From Gammaproteobacteria bacterium (GTDB lineage: Bacteria > Pseudomonadota > Gammaproteobacteria > Thiomicrospirales > Thiomicrospiraceae), in the NCBI GenBank assembly GCA_013153955.1, contig JAADDM010000213.1, positions 1-9,059 of the forward strand: 9,059 nt of DNA. The letters are read 5' to 3'. Both the position numbers and the translations under genes were made by a program. The notes under the pieces were generated by a model. The model did no database searches and was not told where the DNA came from. It worked only from the letters and a program-made list of their open reading frames with translations. Below are positions 1 through 6,649 of this stretch, piece after piece (within the stretch, counting starts at the first letter, position 1; the number at the start of each line of letters is the position of its first letter).

Positions 1-375
1 TGTCTACGCGGAATGATGAAAGCCAAAGGTGGCCGAATTATTAATATTGCCTCGGTCGTGGGTGTGATGGGGAATGCAGGCCAAACTAACTACGCGGCCG
101 CCAAAGCAGGTATTATTGGATTTAGTAAGTCACTTGCACGTGAAGTGGGTGCTCGAAATATTACGGTTAACACAGTTGCGCCAGGCTTTATCGACACTGA
201 TATGACTAAAGCGTTGCCCGAAGAGCAGAGGGAGATGCTTGCGAAGCAGATTCCATTGCAGTGTTTAGGTCAGCCAGAAGACATTGCTAAGGCCGTGACT
301 TACTTGGCGGGCGATGGCGGTGCATATATTACGGGTCAAACATTGAACGTTAATGGCGGCATGTACATGGTCTAA
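1..375 (+). CDS. fabG: 3-oxoacyl-[acyl-carrier-protein] reductase FabG, C-terminal part (5' end outside window)
   Basis: This cytoplasmic short-chain dehydrogenase/reductase performs the NADPH-dependent reduction of 3-ketoacyl-ACP in each round of fatty-acid elongation. Only the last 124 codons are present; family members are usually about 245 residues, so roughly half is missing off the left edge. The reading frame is open from base 1. In the visible fragment the catalytic Ser lies in NIASVVG (fragment residue 18). The Tyr-x-x-x-Lys pair lies in NYAAAKAG (Y31, K35), and the NTVAPGFIDTDM segment that contacts cofactor follows. The C-terminus ends in the typical TGQTLNVNGGMYM. It precedes acpP and fabF, the classic fab order, with a 178-nt gap to acpP. 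Family identity is secure. The start codon and NADP-binding Rossmann motif cannot be seen. Confidence 0.97.
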   Translation, partial: CLRGMMKAKGGRIINIASVVGVMGNAGQTNYAAAKAGIIGFSKSLAREVGARNITVNTVAPGFIDTDMTKALPEEQREMLAKQIPLQCLGQPEDIAKAVTYLAGDGGAYITGQTLNVNGGMYMV

Positions 376-553
376 TCCCCTCGCTTTTGCCCAGGGATTG
401 AGCGGATGTCGCTCTGTTGAGACAAAACGGTGAATAAATTAGTAACTTTTCTCTTTTAAGGCTTGATAAAGAGGAGAGATAAAGCGAAAATACGTTCACA
501 TTAAATGATTATTTAATCGAATAATTTACAAATAAAAATAACTGGAGAATTCC
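376..553 (+). promoter_or_regulatory. fabG-acpP intergenic region with probable acpP promoter
   Basis: This 178-nt gap becomes very AT-rich from about 480. Just after the fabG stop, AATCCC (374-379) can pair with GGGATT (394-399), and GAGCG (400-404) with CGCTC (410-414). Neither is followed by a T tract, so termination here is doubtful. CTCTTT (451-456) and AAAGAG (468-473) form a third short inverted repeat. A possible promoter is TTCACA (495-500) with AATAAT (520-525), but the 19-nt spacer is long and no alternative is clearly better. The ribosome binding site TGGAG (543-547) sits 6 nt before the acpP ATG. A strong promoter is expected here because acpP is highly expressed and followed by its own terminator; the exact hexamers are a guess. 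Confidence 0.35.
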
Positions 554-787
554 ATGAGCGGTATTGAAGAGCGCGTAAAGAAGATTGTTGTTGAGCAATT
601 AGGTGTAGAAGAAGATCAAGTAACAGCTGATGCATCTTTTGTTGATGATTTAGGTGCAGATTCTCTAGACACTGTTGAGCTAGTAATGGCGCTAGAAGAA
701 GAGTTTGATTGTGAAATTCCTGATGAAGAAGCTGAGAACATTTCTACATTAGCACAAGCAACTGCATACGTTAACGCTAACCTATAA
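554..787 (+). CDS. acpP: Acyl carrier protein
   Basis: AcpP is the small acidic cytoplasmic carrier that holds growing acyl chains as thioesters on a 4'-phosphopantetheine arm for fatty-acid, lipid A and related pathways. The product is 77 residues, the normal size. The attachment serine is S37 (counting Met) in the invariant LGADSLDTVELVMALEEEFD region, directly before the acidic helix II that partner enzymes recognise. IPDEEAENISTL at the end of the fold is also typical. A good TGGAG ribosome site lies 6 nt before the ATG. The gene has its own gap upstream and an intrinsic terminator downstream, which fits separate, strong expression between fabG and fabF. Its codons look more AT-ending than those of its neighbours, consistent with high expression. 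Identity is certain. Confidence 0.99.
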   Translation: MSGIEERVKKIVVEQLGVEEDQVTADASFVDDLGADSLDTVELVMALEEEFDCEIPDEEAENISTLAQATAYVNANL

Positions 788-809
788 GGTTATCTTTAAT
801 GTGTTGACG

Positions 810-836
810 AAAAAAGCCGTATTTACGGCTTTTTTT
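810..836 (+). terminator. Rho-independent terminator after acpP
   Basis: The stem GCCGT (816-820) pairs with ACGGC (825-829) around the loop ATTT. It is extended by an A run (810-815) pairing with the T run (830-836). The stem begins about 28 nt after the acpP stop. The A run on the other side makes it potentially bidirectional. It separates acpP from fabF, so a short acpP message is expected, with fabF relying on read-through or its own promoter. Confidence 0.9.
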
Positions 837-888
837 GTTTTTAAAGAATACTAAGAGTGATTTGTTTAGGGTAAGTATGATGGACGGT

Positions 889-911
889 GGTTAAGCTAGT
901 TAGCTTGAGCC
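889..911 (+). repeat. Inverted repeat in fabF upstream region
   Basis: AAGCT (893-897) and AGCTT (902-906) form a stem with a 4-nt loop. It can be extended by GGTT (889-892) against GAGCC (907-911) with one bulged base. No T tract follows, so it is not an intrinsic terminator. It lies between the acpP terminator and the fabF start. A TATGAT hexamer (876-881) just upstream resembles a -10 box but lacks a convincing -35. The repeat could be an operator or an RNA hairpin; no known regulator site is recognised. Confidence 0.35.
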
Positions 912-946
912 ATTACTTTAAACAAAGCATTTTAATAGATAAGAGT

Positions 947-969
947 CTCCTTGCTGATAGCGCAAGGAG
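947..969 (+). promoter_or_regulatory. Leader hairpin upstream of fabF
   Basis: A perfect 8-bp inverted repeat, CTCCTTGC (947-954) and GCAAGGAG (962-969), flanks a 7-nt loop. No T run follows, so it is not a terminator. The right arm contains AAGGAG (964-969), a strong Shine-Dalgarno-like sequence that would be hidden in the stem. It is too far from the fabF TTG (994) to serve that start; fabF has its own GAGGGA at 982-987, 6 nt before the TTG. A role in translation or mRNA stability is inference. Confidence 0.45.
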
Positions 970-993
970 TAAGAATATTGAGAGGGAATTATT

Positions 994-2232
994 TTGAGCA
1001 AGCGTCGTGTTGTGATTACTGGAGTAGGGGCATTATCAGCCGTAGGATTAACGGTTCAAGAGAACTGGGATAACCTACTTGCAGGTAAAAGTGGTATTGA
1101 AGCCCTCACTAAGTTTAATACCGATGCTTATTCGGTTAAGTTTGGTGGAACGCTTAAAGGCTTTGATGTGACTCAATATATTCTACCGAAAGAAGCTAAG
1201 AAGATGGACCCTTTCATTCACTATGGCATTGCCGCTGGAACACAGGCGATTGTAGATTCTGGCCTAGAGATTACCGATGAAAATGCAACCCGTATTGGGG
1301 TTTCCATCGGCTCTGGAATTGGGGGGATAGGCTCTATCGAAACTCAACATAGCACTTACCTAAAATCTGGACCAAGACGGGTTTCACCTTTCTTTGTTCC
1401 CAGCTCTATTATCAATATGATTTCAGGCAACCTCTCTATCATGCACGGTCTTAAAGGGCCTAATATGGCGATTGGTACAGCCTGTGCAACGGGTACACAC
1501 AGTATTGGCGACGCGGCTCGTATGATTGAGTATGGTGACGTTGACGTGATGGTGGCTGGCGGTGCAGAGTATGCCACGACAGAGTTAGGCTTAGCGGGGT
1601 TTGCCGCTGCCCGTGCACTCTCAACCCGTAACGATGATCCTCAGGCAGCAAGCCGTCCTTGGGATAAAGACCGTGATGGCTTTGTATTGGCCGATGGTGC
1701 GGGTGCGGTGGTGCTTGAAGAGTATGAACATGCCAAAGCACGTGGGGCAACTATGTATGCCGAGGTACTTGGTTTCGGCATGAGTGGGGATGCCTATCAT
1801 ATGACCTTGCCAGCGGCAGGGGGCGAGGGGGCAGCCCGTTGTATGGCAACCGCGCTTAACAATGCAAAATTAGATCCGACAAAGATTGGCTATATTAACG
1901 CACATGGTACATCGACCCCTGCTGGGGATTTGTGTGAAACCAGTGCGGTAAAAGCCACTTTTGGAGACCATGCGTATCAGTTAACCATGAGTTCAACGAA
2001 GTCGATGACCGGTCATGCATTAGGTGCGGCAGGTGCGATGGAAGCGGTTTTTACAGCGCTTGCACTTAAAAATCAAAAACTTCCACCGACCATTAACCTT
2101 GAGAACCCTCAAGAGGGTTGTGACTTGGATTATGTGGCGGGTGAAGCCCGTGATTTCAAGTTTGACTACGCACTCTCAAACTCATTTGGGTTTGGAGGCA
2201 CGAATGCTACCCTTGTATTAGGTAAGATTTAG
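994..2232 (+). CDS. fabF: 3-oxoacyl-[acyl-carrier-protein] synthase II (KAS II, FabF)
   Basis: FabF is the cytoplasmic condensing enzyme that joins malonyl-ACP to an acyl-ACP with loss of CO2, elongating the chain; in E. coli it controls cis-vaccenate formation. At 412 residues it has full family length. The thiolase-fold catalytic triad is intact: Cys164 in GTACATGTHS, His304 in NAHGTSTPAGD and His341 in STKSMTGHALGAAG. Each is one residue beyond the E. coli numbering. The C-terminal NSFGFGGTNA motif is present. The start is TTG at 994. In-frame stop TGA at 979 rules out an upstream start, the MSKRRVVITG beginning is typical, and GAGGGA lies 6 nt before it. The gene is preceded by a structured leader and followed after 50 nt by pabB. 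Confidence 0.98.
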   Translation: MSKRRVVITGVGALSAVGLTVQENWDNLLAGKSGIEALTKFNTDAYSVKFGGTLKGFDVTQYILPKEAKKMDPFIHYGIAAGTQAIVDSGLEITDENATRIGVSIGSGIGGIGSIETQHSTYLKSGPRRVSPFFVPSSIINMISGNLSIMHGLKGPNMAIGTACATGTHSIGDAARMIEYGDVDVMVAGGAEYATTELGLAGFAAARALSTRNDDPQAASRPWDKDRDGFVLADGAGAVVLEEYEHAKARGATMYAEVLGFGMSGDAYHMTLPAAGGEGAARCMATALNNAKLDPTKIGYINAHGTSTPAGDLCETSAVKATFGDHAYQLTMSSTKSMTGHALGAAGAMEAVFTALALKNQKLPPTINLENPQEGCDLDYVAGEARDFKFDYALSNSFGFGGTNATLVLGKI

Positions 2233-2282
2233 TTGCGTAGTTTGCATGTCGCAATAAGATTCAAAGATAGGCCATACTGTTG

Positions 2283-3848
2283 ATGTCTACCACTCCAAAA
2301 AAACCAAAACAAGGGAGTGATTGCTCTCAAAATCAGGCCGTGTTCACGCGTTCTGTTGACCTTGATGGACTTGAGAAACTTAAAAATATTGATGGCTTAA
2401 ATGGTCTTCAAGAGGAGGGTAAGCTCTCCTATTTTGACCTGACTCTCCTGCACGAACTGAACCCTGTGCGTTACCCTTTTTTGCTAGAAAGTGTTGCAAA
2501 AGGCGGGTTAGGCTCATTCGATATTCTCTTTGCTTATCCGCAAGAGACACTTCAACTTAATGATTCATCAGACAAAACCTCCTTTTTAGAACAGGTAACC
2601 GAAACCTTTGAAGGCAACAGAGTAGCCAAAGCAGATGTGTTAAATGCTCATGGTACAGCCCTGCCTTTTACAGGGGGGTGGTACGCCTACTTTAGTTATG
2701 ACTATGCTCAGGTTGTAGAGCCCACTCTAATCTTACCTAAATCAGAGTTTCCACTGGCCGTGATGACCCGTATTCCTGCGGCAGTGATGATTGATCACAA
2801 AAACAGCGCATTAACTTTGATGGCTGAATCCGGTTTTGAGGGTTGTTTAGACGAGATGCAGGCCGATATTCAACAGGTCGTAAAGCTGCAGGTTAAACAG
2901 CAGCAAGCCAAAAAACAGCAGAGTAGCTCACCGTTTCATTCATCAGTGCCCAATACAAAGGCCGTCTATTATGAACAGGCGACAGAAGAGCCTGAACAGA
3001 AATATCTTACCGGGGTGGATGCGATTAAAGAGTACATCCTTTCAGGGGATGTTTTTCAGGTCAACCTCTCTCGGCAATGGCAGGTGACACTTGAGAAGAG
3101 TACAGATTATCTTGATGTCTACAGAGCATTACGTAAGAGTAACCCTGCGCCATTTGCAGCCCTAGCGATTATGCAAGATGCGCAAGGCGCTGCTTGGCAG
3201 GTCATTAGTTCATCGCCTGAGCGGTTGGTTAAATATCAATCTCCTTGGGTAGAGACACGTCCGATTGCTGGCACGCGTAAACGAGGCCCAAGCTTAGAGG
3301 CGGATAAAGCCCTGATTGAAGAGTTGATTTCTCATCCTAAAGAGCGTGCTGAGCATATTATGCTGATTGACTTAGAGCGTAATGATTTAGGCCGAATCTG
3401 TCAGCCGGGTACTGTGGAAGTGAATGAGTTAATGGCGATAGAGAGCTATGAGCATGTACATCATATCGTGTCCAATGTACGGGGCAAGTTGCAAGACGGC
3501 CTGTCTCCGTTAGATATTATTCATGCACTTTTTCCCGGGGGAACCATTACAGGCTGTCCTAAAATTCGCTGTATGGAGATTGTCGCTGAACTAGAACAGA
3601 TGCCTAGAGAGGCTTACACTGGCTCTTTAGGCTATATCAATCGTGATGGTTCGCTCGACTTGAATATCTTAATCAGAACCATGGTTCAATCTGAACGTGC
3701 TGGCGTTCCCACGGTACAATTTCGGGCGGGTGCAGGGATTGTGGCTGACTCGGAAGCGCAGAGCGAGTTGACCGAAACCCGTCATAAAGCCAAAGGCTTG
3801 GTGAATGCATTAACAGCCAAGCCTGTTACAACAGCTTCAGGTAACTAG
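2283..3848 (+). CDS. pabB: Aminodeoxychorismate synthase component I (PabB)
   Basis: The likely role is chorismate amination to 4-amino-4-deoxychorismate, using ammonia from a PabA/TrpG glutaminase not in this window, as the first step to p-aminobenzoate and folate. The product is 521 residues, longer than E. coli PabB (about 453). An N-terminal TrpE_N-like half is followed by a Gln/Lys-rich linker near residues 196-225 and a chorismate-binding domain from about residue 240. Key motifs are SSPERL, RPIAGTRKRG (PIAGT at 327-331), HIMLIDLERNDLGR, FPGGTITGCPK (417-427) and GAGIVADS. The motif reads PIAGT as in TrpE rather than the PIKGT of E. coli PabB, so anthranilate synthase cannot be excluded by sequence alone. 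The pabC neighbour 3 nt downstream argues for PabB. An in-frame TTG at 2280 is a possible alternative start; the ribosome site is weak. Confidence 0.88.
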   Translation: MSTTPKKPKQGSDCSQNQAVFTRSVDLDGLEKLKNIDGLNGLQEEGKLSYFDLTLLHELNPVRYPFLLESVAKGGLGSFDILFAYPQETLQLNDSSDKTSFLEQVTETFEGNRVAKADVLNAHGTALPFTGGWYAYFSYDYAQVVEPTLILPKSEFPLAVMTRIPAAVMIDHKNSALTLMAESGFEGCLDEMQADIQQVVKLQVKQQQAKKQQSSSPFHSSVPNTKAVYYEQATEEPEQKYLTGVDAIKEYILSGDVFQVNLSRQWQVTLEKSTDYLDVYRALRKSNPAPFAALAIMQDAQGAAWQVISSSPERLVKYQSPWVETRPIAGTRKRGPSLEADKALIEELISHPKERAEHIMLIDLERNDLGRICQPGTVEVNELMAIESYEHVHHIVSNVRGKLQDGLSPLDIIHALFPGGTITGCPKIRCMEIVAELEQMPREAYTGSLGYINRDGSLDLNILIRTMVQSERAGVPTVQFRAGAGIVADSEAQSELTETRHKAKGLVNALTAKPVTTASGN

Positions 3849-3851
3849 GAT

Positions 3852-4820
3852 ATGACCACTGCGCTTACACAGTTTACGTTGATTAATGGTCAGGTCGAAG
3901 ACAGCATTTCAGTTGCGGATAGGGGGTTGTTGTACGGGGATGGGTTCTTTACAACAGCTCTGATTCAGGACTCAGCTCTGCTGAATTGGTCTGCACATCT
4001 CAGAAGGCTGCGTCAATCGGCAGACAGGCTTGATTACCCCGTTCTTGATGAAGCGCGCTTAAACCGGGATATTGTTAAAATTGTCGAGGCATTTACACAG
4101 GCGTTTCAACTGGCTTTTCCTTCTGCTGCTCAGCCTATGCTTATTTTAAAAGTCATTCTAACGCGCGGTTCGGCAGGGCGAGGCTATGCCATTCCAGAGC
4201 AACAACAGCCTACTCTCGTGCTTCAAATAAGCCAAGCACCCGAGGCGATACAGTCTAAGTTCATACCAATATCCGTCGAGCGCAGTGATGCTTCTAAAAC
4301 AACCCGGTCTGGTCGAATAAAGGTAGGTATTTGTCAGACGTTTGCCACGATTCAACCTCAATTAGCGGGTATTAAACACCTTAACCGTCTAGAAAATGTC
4401 TTGGCAAGAACAGAAGTAGAGCAGGCCGGTTGGCAAGAGGGGGTTATGCTGAATAGTCTTGATCAGGTCGTGAGTGGTACACAATCAAACCTGTTTATCA
4501 TTAAAGGCAGTCAACTGATTACACCGACGCTTGATTTAAGTGGGGTTGAAGGCACGACACGCTATCATCTAAAAGCGATAGTAGATAGCCTTGGATTGAG
4601 CTGGCATGAGTCAGATTTGAGTATGGAAGCCGTATTACAGGCGGATGAACTCTTCTTCACCAATGCGTTGCGGGGGGTGATGTCGGTTGAGCAACTTGTG
4701 ATACGAGTACCTAAATTAAATGAACAGAAGTCTATCGAGTATGGACATATTCAGACGGATAAAATTAACCAGGCCTGGTTAAATGCCTTGAGGCACAATC
4801 GTCAAAAAATTATAGCGTGA
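3852..4820 (+). CDS. pabC: Aminodeoxychorismate lyase (PabC), PLP-dependent class IV
   Basis: This PLP enzyme removes pyruvate from 4-amino-4-deoxychorismate to give p-aminobenzoate, the aromatic part of folate. It has the class IV aminotransferase fold: ADRGLLYGDGFFTT near the N-terminus, LTRGSAGRGY in the middle, the PLP-binding lysine K175 in GIKHLNRLENVLAR, and the cofactor-phosphate region VSGTQSNLF. GRGY and KHLNRLENVL are typical of PabC and distinguish it from IlvE or D-amino-acid transaminase. At 322 residues it is longer than E. coli PabC (about 269), partly from extra sequence around residues 75-90 and 110-140. It starts 3 nt after the pabB stop with only a weak, distant AGG, so translational coupling to pabB is likely. 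The next gene, mltG, is 52 nt away. Confidence 0.93.
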   Translation: MTTALTQFTLINGQVEDSISVADRGLLYGDGFFTTALIQDSALLNWSAHLRRLRQSADRLDYPVLDEARLNRDIVKIVEAFTQAFQLAFPSAAQPMLILKVILTRGSAGRGYAIPEQQQPTLVLQISQAPEAIQSKFIPISVERSDASKTTRSGRIKVGICQTFATIQPQLAGIKHLNRLENVLARTEVEQAGWQEGVMLNSLDQVVSGTQSNLFIIKGSQLITPTLDLSGVEGTTRYHLKAIVDSLGLSWHESDLSMEAVLQADELFFTNALRGVMSVEQLVIRVPKLNEQKSIEYGHIQTDKINQAWLNALRHNRQKIIA

Positions 4821-4872
4821 TGTCTTACTTGAATGTGTAAGCATGGCAGCTTAATCTGTTAAAGGAGTGTGT

Positions 4873-5901
4873 GTGAAAATCATTAAATGGAGTGCCCTTG
4901 TGCTTGTTATAGCAGGGCTTGCTATCGCTTCACAGCTGGCTTGGCAGGTTGATCGCTTTTTAACGGCCCCCTTATCTAATCAGACAGAGGCCGTTATTGT
5001 CACCATTCCTTCTGGTAGCTCAGCCCATAAAATCGCACATATTCTTCAGTCAGAGGGCTTGCTCTCTTCGCCTAAGTGGTTTGTCTGGTATCTACGTTAT
5101 CAAGAGAAACAGAACCAACTGAAAGCGGGTGAAATTAGGGTCGATCCTCGTTGGAATGTCGATACCTTAATCTCCAAATTAATTGAAGGGCAGGTGGTTC
5201 AGTATCCGATCACCTTAATTGCAGGGCAGACCATTCAGCAAAACCTCGCCATTATTCAAGCGTTGCCTAAGATTAAGAAGGTACTCGACTATGAAAATAT
5301 TGTCGGCTTGGAGAAACTGTTCGGGCAAGATAAACCCTTTGATAAACGCTACCCTTATGCCAATATTGAAGGACTTTTACTGCCTGAAACCTATCACTAT
5401 AAAGCAGGTGATACTGACAAAGAGATTCTATTGCGGGCGCATAAAGCATTGAATACAACCCTTAACCAGAGCTGGTCAAATAGGGAAAAAGGGCTGCCAT
5501 TTAAGACGCCTTATGAAGCGCTTATTATGGCCTCTATCGTCGAAAAAGAGACGGGGTTTGCAGCAGAGCGTCCTAAAATAGCAGGGGTTTTTATTCGACG
5601 TATGCGAATAGGGATGCGCTTGCAGACAGACCCTACCGTCATTTATGGTATCGGCTTAGGCTATGATGGTAATATTCGTAAGCGTGATTTACTCAAAAAA
5701 ACACGGTACAACACCTATAAAATAGACGGCTTACCGCCTACGCCGATTGCTTTGGCAAGTAAGGAGGCTATTTTAGCTGTCCTGCACCCTGAGCATACCA
5801 AAGCGCTCTATTTTGTGGCAAAAGGGGGCGGTCAGCACCAGTTCTCCAATACCTTAAAAGCACATAACCGTGCGGTACGAGACTATCTTCGTAACCGATA
5901 G
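4873..5901 (+). CDS. mltG: Endolytic murein transglycosylase MltG (YceG)
   Basis: MltG is an inner-membrane lytic transglycosylase that cuts nascent peptidoglycan strands in the periplasm and may set glycan length. The product is 342 residues, the usual size. A single N-terminal membrane anchor (about residues 7-24, SALVLVIAGLAIASQLAW) leaves the rest periplasmic. A LysM-like region follows (IPSGSSAHKIAHILQSEGL). The YceG catalytic domain has the catalytic glutamate E224 in MASIVEKETG, then RIGMRLQTDPTVIYGIG and YNTYKIDGLPPTPIA. GTG at 4873 is chosen because AAAGGAG (4861-4867) then sits 5 nt upstream; the earlier in-frame GTG at 4867 overlaps that ribosome site. Its position between pabC and tmk is conserved in many gammaproteobacteria. 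Confidence 0.95.
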   Translation: MKIIKWSALVLVIAGLAIASQLAWQVDRFLTAPLSNQTEAVIVTIPSGSSAHKIAHILQSEGLLSSPKWFVWYLRYQEKQNQLKAGEIRVDPRWNVDTLISKLIEGQVVQYPITLIAGQTIQQNLAIIQALPKIKKVLDYENIVGLEKLFGQDKPFDKRYPYANIEGLLLPETYHYKAGDTDKEILLRAHKALNTTLNQSWSNREKGLPFKTPYEALIMASIVEKETGFAAERPKIAGVFIRRMRIGMRLQTDPTVIYGIGLGYDGNIRKRDLLKKTRYNTYKIDGLPPTPIALASKEAILAVLHPEHTKALYFVAKGGGQHQFSNTLKAHNRAVRDYLRNR

Positions 5902-5921
5902 ATTTTCTATAATCTGTTACG
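5890..5921 (+). repeat. Inverted repeat spanning the mltG stop codon
   Basis: CGTAAC (5890-5895) pairs with GTTACG (5916-5921), and AGATT (5900-5904) pairs with AATCT (5911-5915). Together they give about 11 bp with a 4-nt bulge and a 6-nt loop. The mltG TAG (5899-5901) lies inside. There is no T run after it, so simple intrinsic termination is unlikely; it may stabilise the mRNA 3' end. The right side also contains a consensus -10 hexamer TATAAT (5908-5913) without a good -35, so the dyad could instead be a DNA operator over a promoter. Confidence 0.4.
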
Positions 5922-5945
5922 GATAGATAGAAATAATGTAAACAG

Positions 5946-5993
5946 AGAGGGAGCATCAATACCTCTGCCCAATGTGCACACATGGGTTTTTTT
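5946..5993 (+). terminator. Terminator-like hairpin in the tmk leader
   Basis: CCC (5968-5970), one bulged A, then ATGTG (5972-5976) pair with CACAT (5979-5983) and GGG (5984-5986), directly followed by seven T (5987-5993). This is a good intrinsic terminator shape, although the inner pairs must open for a 4-nt loop. A separate small stem, AGAGG (5946-5950) with CCTCT (5962-5966), precedes it. It ends 20 nt before the tmk ATG, leaving no room for a new promoter afterwards. It therefore either stops the mltG transcript partially or acts as an attenuator for tmk-holB-tatD. Confidence 0.6.
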
Positions 5994-6013
5994 GATAAGC
6001 GTAAGGACAAATC

Positions 6014-6649
6014 ATGACGGGTCAATTTATTACCCTTGAAGGCACAGAAGGCGCAGGAAAATCAACTAATTTGGCGTTTATACAGACGTTTTTATCCGAG
6101 CAGGGCATTGAGGTGATTGTGACGCGTGAACCAGGAGGTACGGAGATTGGTGAAGCGATTCGGACGATTCTGCTGGATAATGCGTTGACAGAGATGACAT
6201 CGGATACTGAACTGCTCTTGATATTTGCTGCCCGAGCGCAGCATATTCAAGAGAAAATCCAGCCCGCGCTGGCCGCAGGCACTTGGGTTATCTCTGATCG
6301 GTTTACCGATGCTTCTTATGCATATCAAGGCGCTGCACGCTCAATGGGATTTGAAAGAATTGCCGAAATTGAGCGCTGGGTACAGCAAGGCTTTCAACCT
6401 GATACCACCTTTATTTTTGATCTGCCCGTTGAGGTGGGTATGGCGAGAGTGAGAGCCAGAAGTGCTGAAACAGGTCAGGTTATTGACCGCTTTGAAACAG
6501 AGAAACAGGACTTCTTTGAAAAGGTACGTTCAGGTTATTTAAATCGCGCAGCGGCGGCACCAGCCCGTTACGAAATATTAGATGCAAGTCAGCCAATTTC
6601 CTCTGTGCAAACTGCGATTCAAGCGCGTTTAGAGACGATGCTGGCATGA
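6014..6649 (+). CDS. tmk: Thymidylate kinase (dTMP kinase)
   Basis: Tmk phosphorylates dTMP to dTDP with ATP in the cytoplasm, an essential step for dTTP supply. At 211 residues it matches the E. coli enzyme (213). The P-loop GTEGAGKST spans residues 10-18. REPGGTEIGEAIR supplies the dTMP-contacting region after it. D95-R96-F97 in ISDRFTDASYAYQG is the DR(Y/F/H) motif, and the LID area lies near residues 140-165 (VRARSAETGQVIDRFE). Arginines in the LID rather than the P-loop suggest the E. coli-like type. AAGGA at 6003-6007, 6 nt before the ATG, supports the start. The 3' end overlaps holB by 4 bp (ATGA). A terminator-like hairpin lies just upstream. Confidence 0.97.
   Translation: MTGQFITLEGTEGAGKSTNLAFIQTFLSEQGIEVIVTREPGGTEIGEAIRTILLDNALTEMTSDTELLLIFAARAQHIQEKIQPALAAGTWVISDRFTDASYAYQGAARSMGFERIAEIERWVQQGFQPDTTFIFDLPVEVGMARVRARSAETGQVIDRFETEKQDFFEKVRSGYLNRAAAAPARYEILDASQPISSVQTAIQARLETMLA

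Noticed and set aside
374..414. Hairpins just after fabG as a transcription terminator
   Set aside because: The stems are only 5-6 bp and no T tract follows either one, so intrinsic termination is not supported.
1356..1750. Open frames on the minus strand inside fabF (1356-1577 and 1460-1750)
   Set aside because: They lie wholly within a gene with an intact catalytic triad, have no ribosome site or family motif, and their composition is explained by the fabF codons on the other strand.
2233..2254. TTGCG/CGCAA inverted repeat after fabF as a terminator
   Set aside because: Five base pairs with a 12-nt loop and no T run; too weak, and fabF-pabB spacing favours read-through.
4824..4852. Short inverted repeats CTTAC/GTAAG and AAGC/GCTT between pabC and mltG
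   Set aside because: Stems of 4-5 bp without a T run, expected by chance in an AT-rich gap.
5768..6025. Minus-strand frame across the mltG-tmk gap
   Set aside because: It covers the end of mltG, the terminator-like hairpin and the tmk start, with no recognisable domain. Chance open frame.
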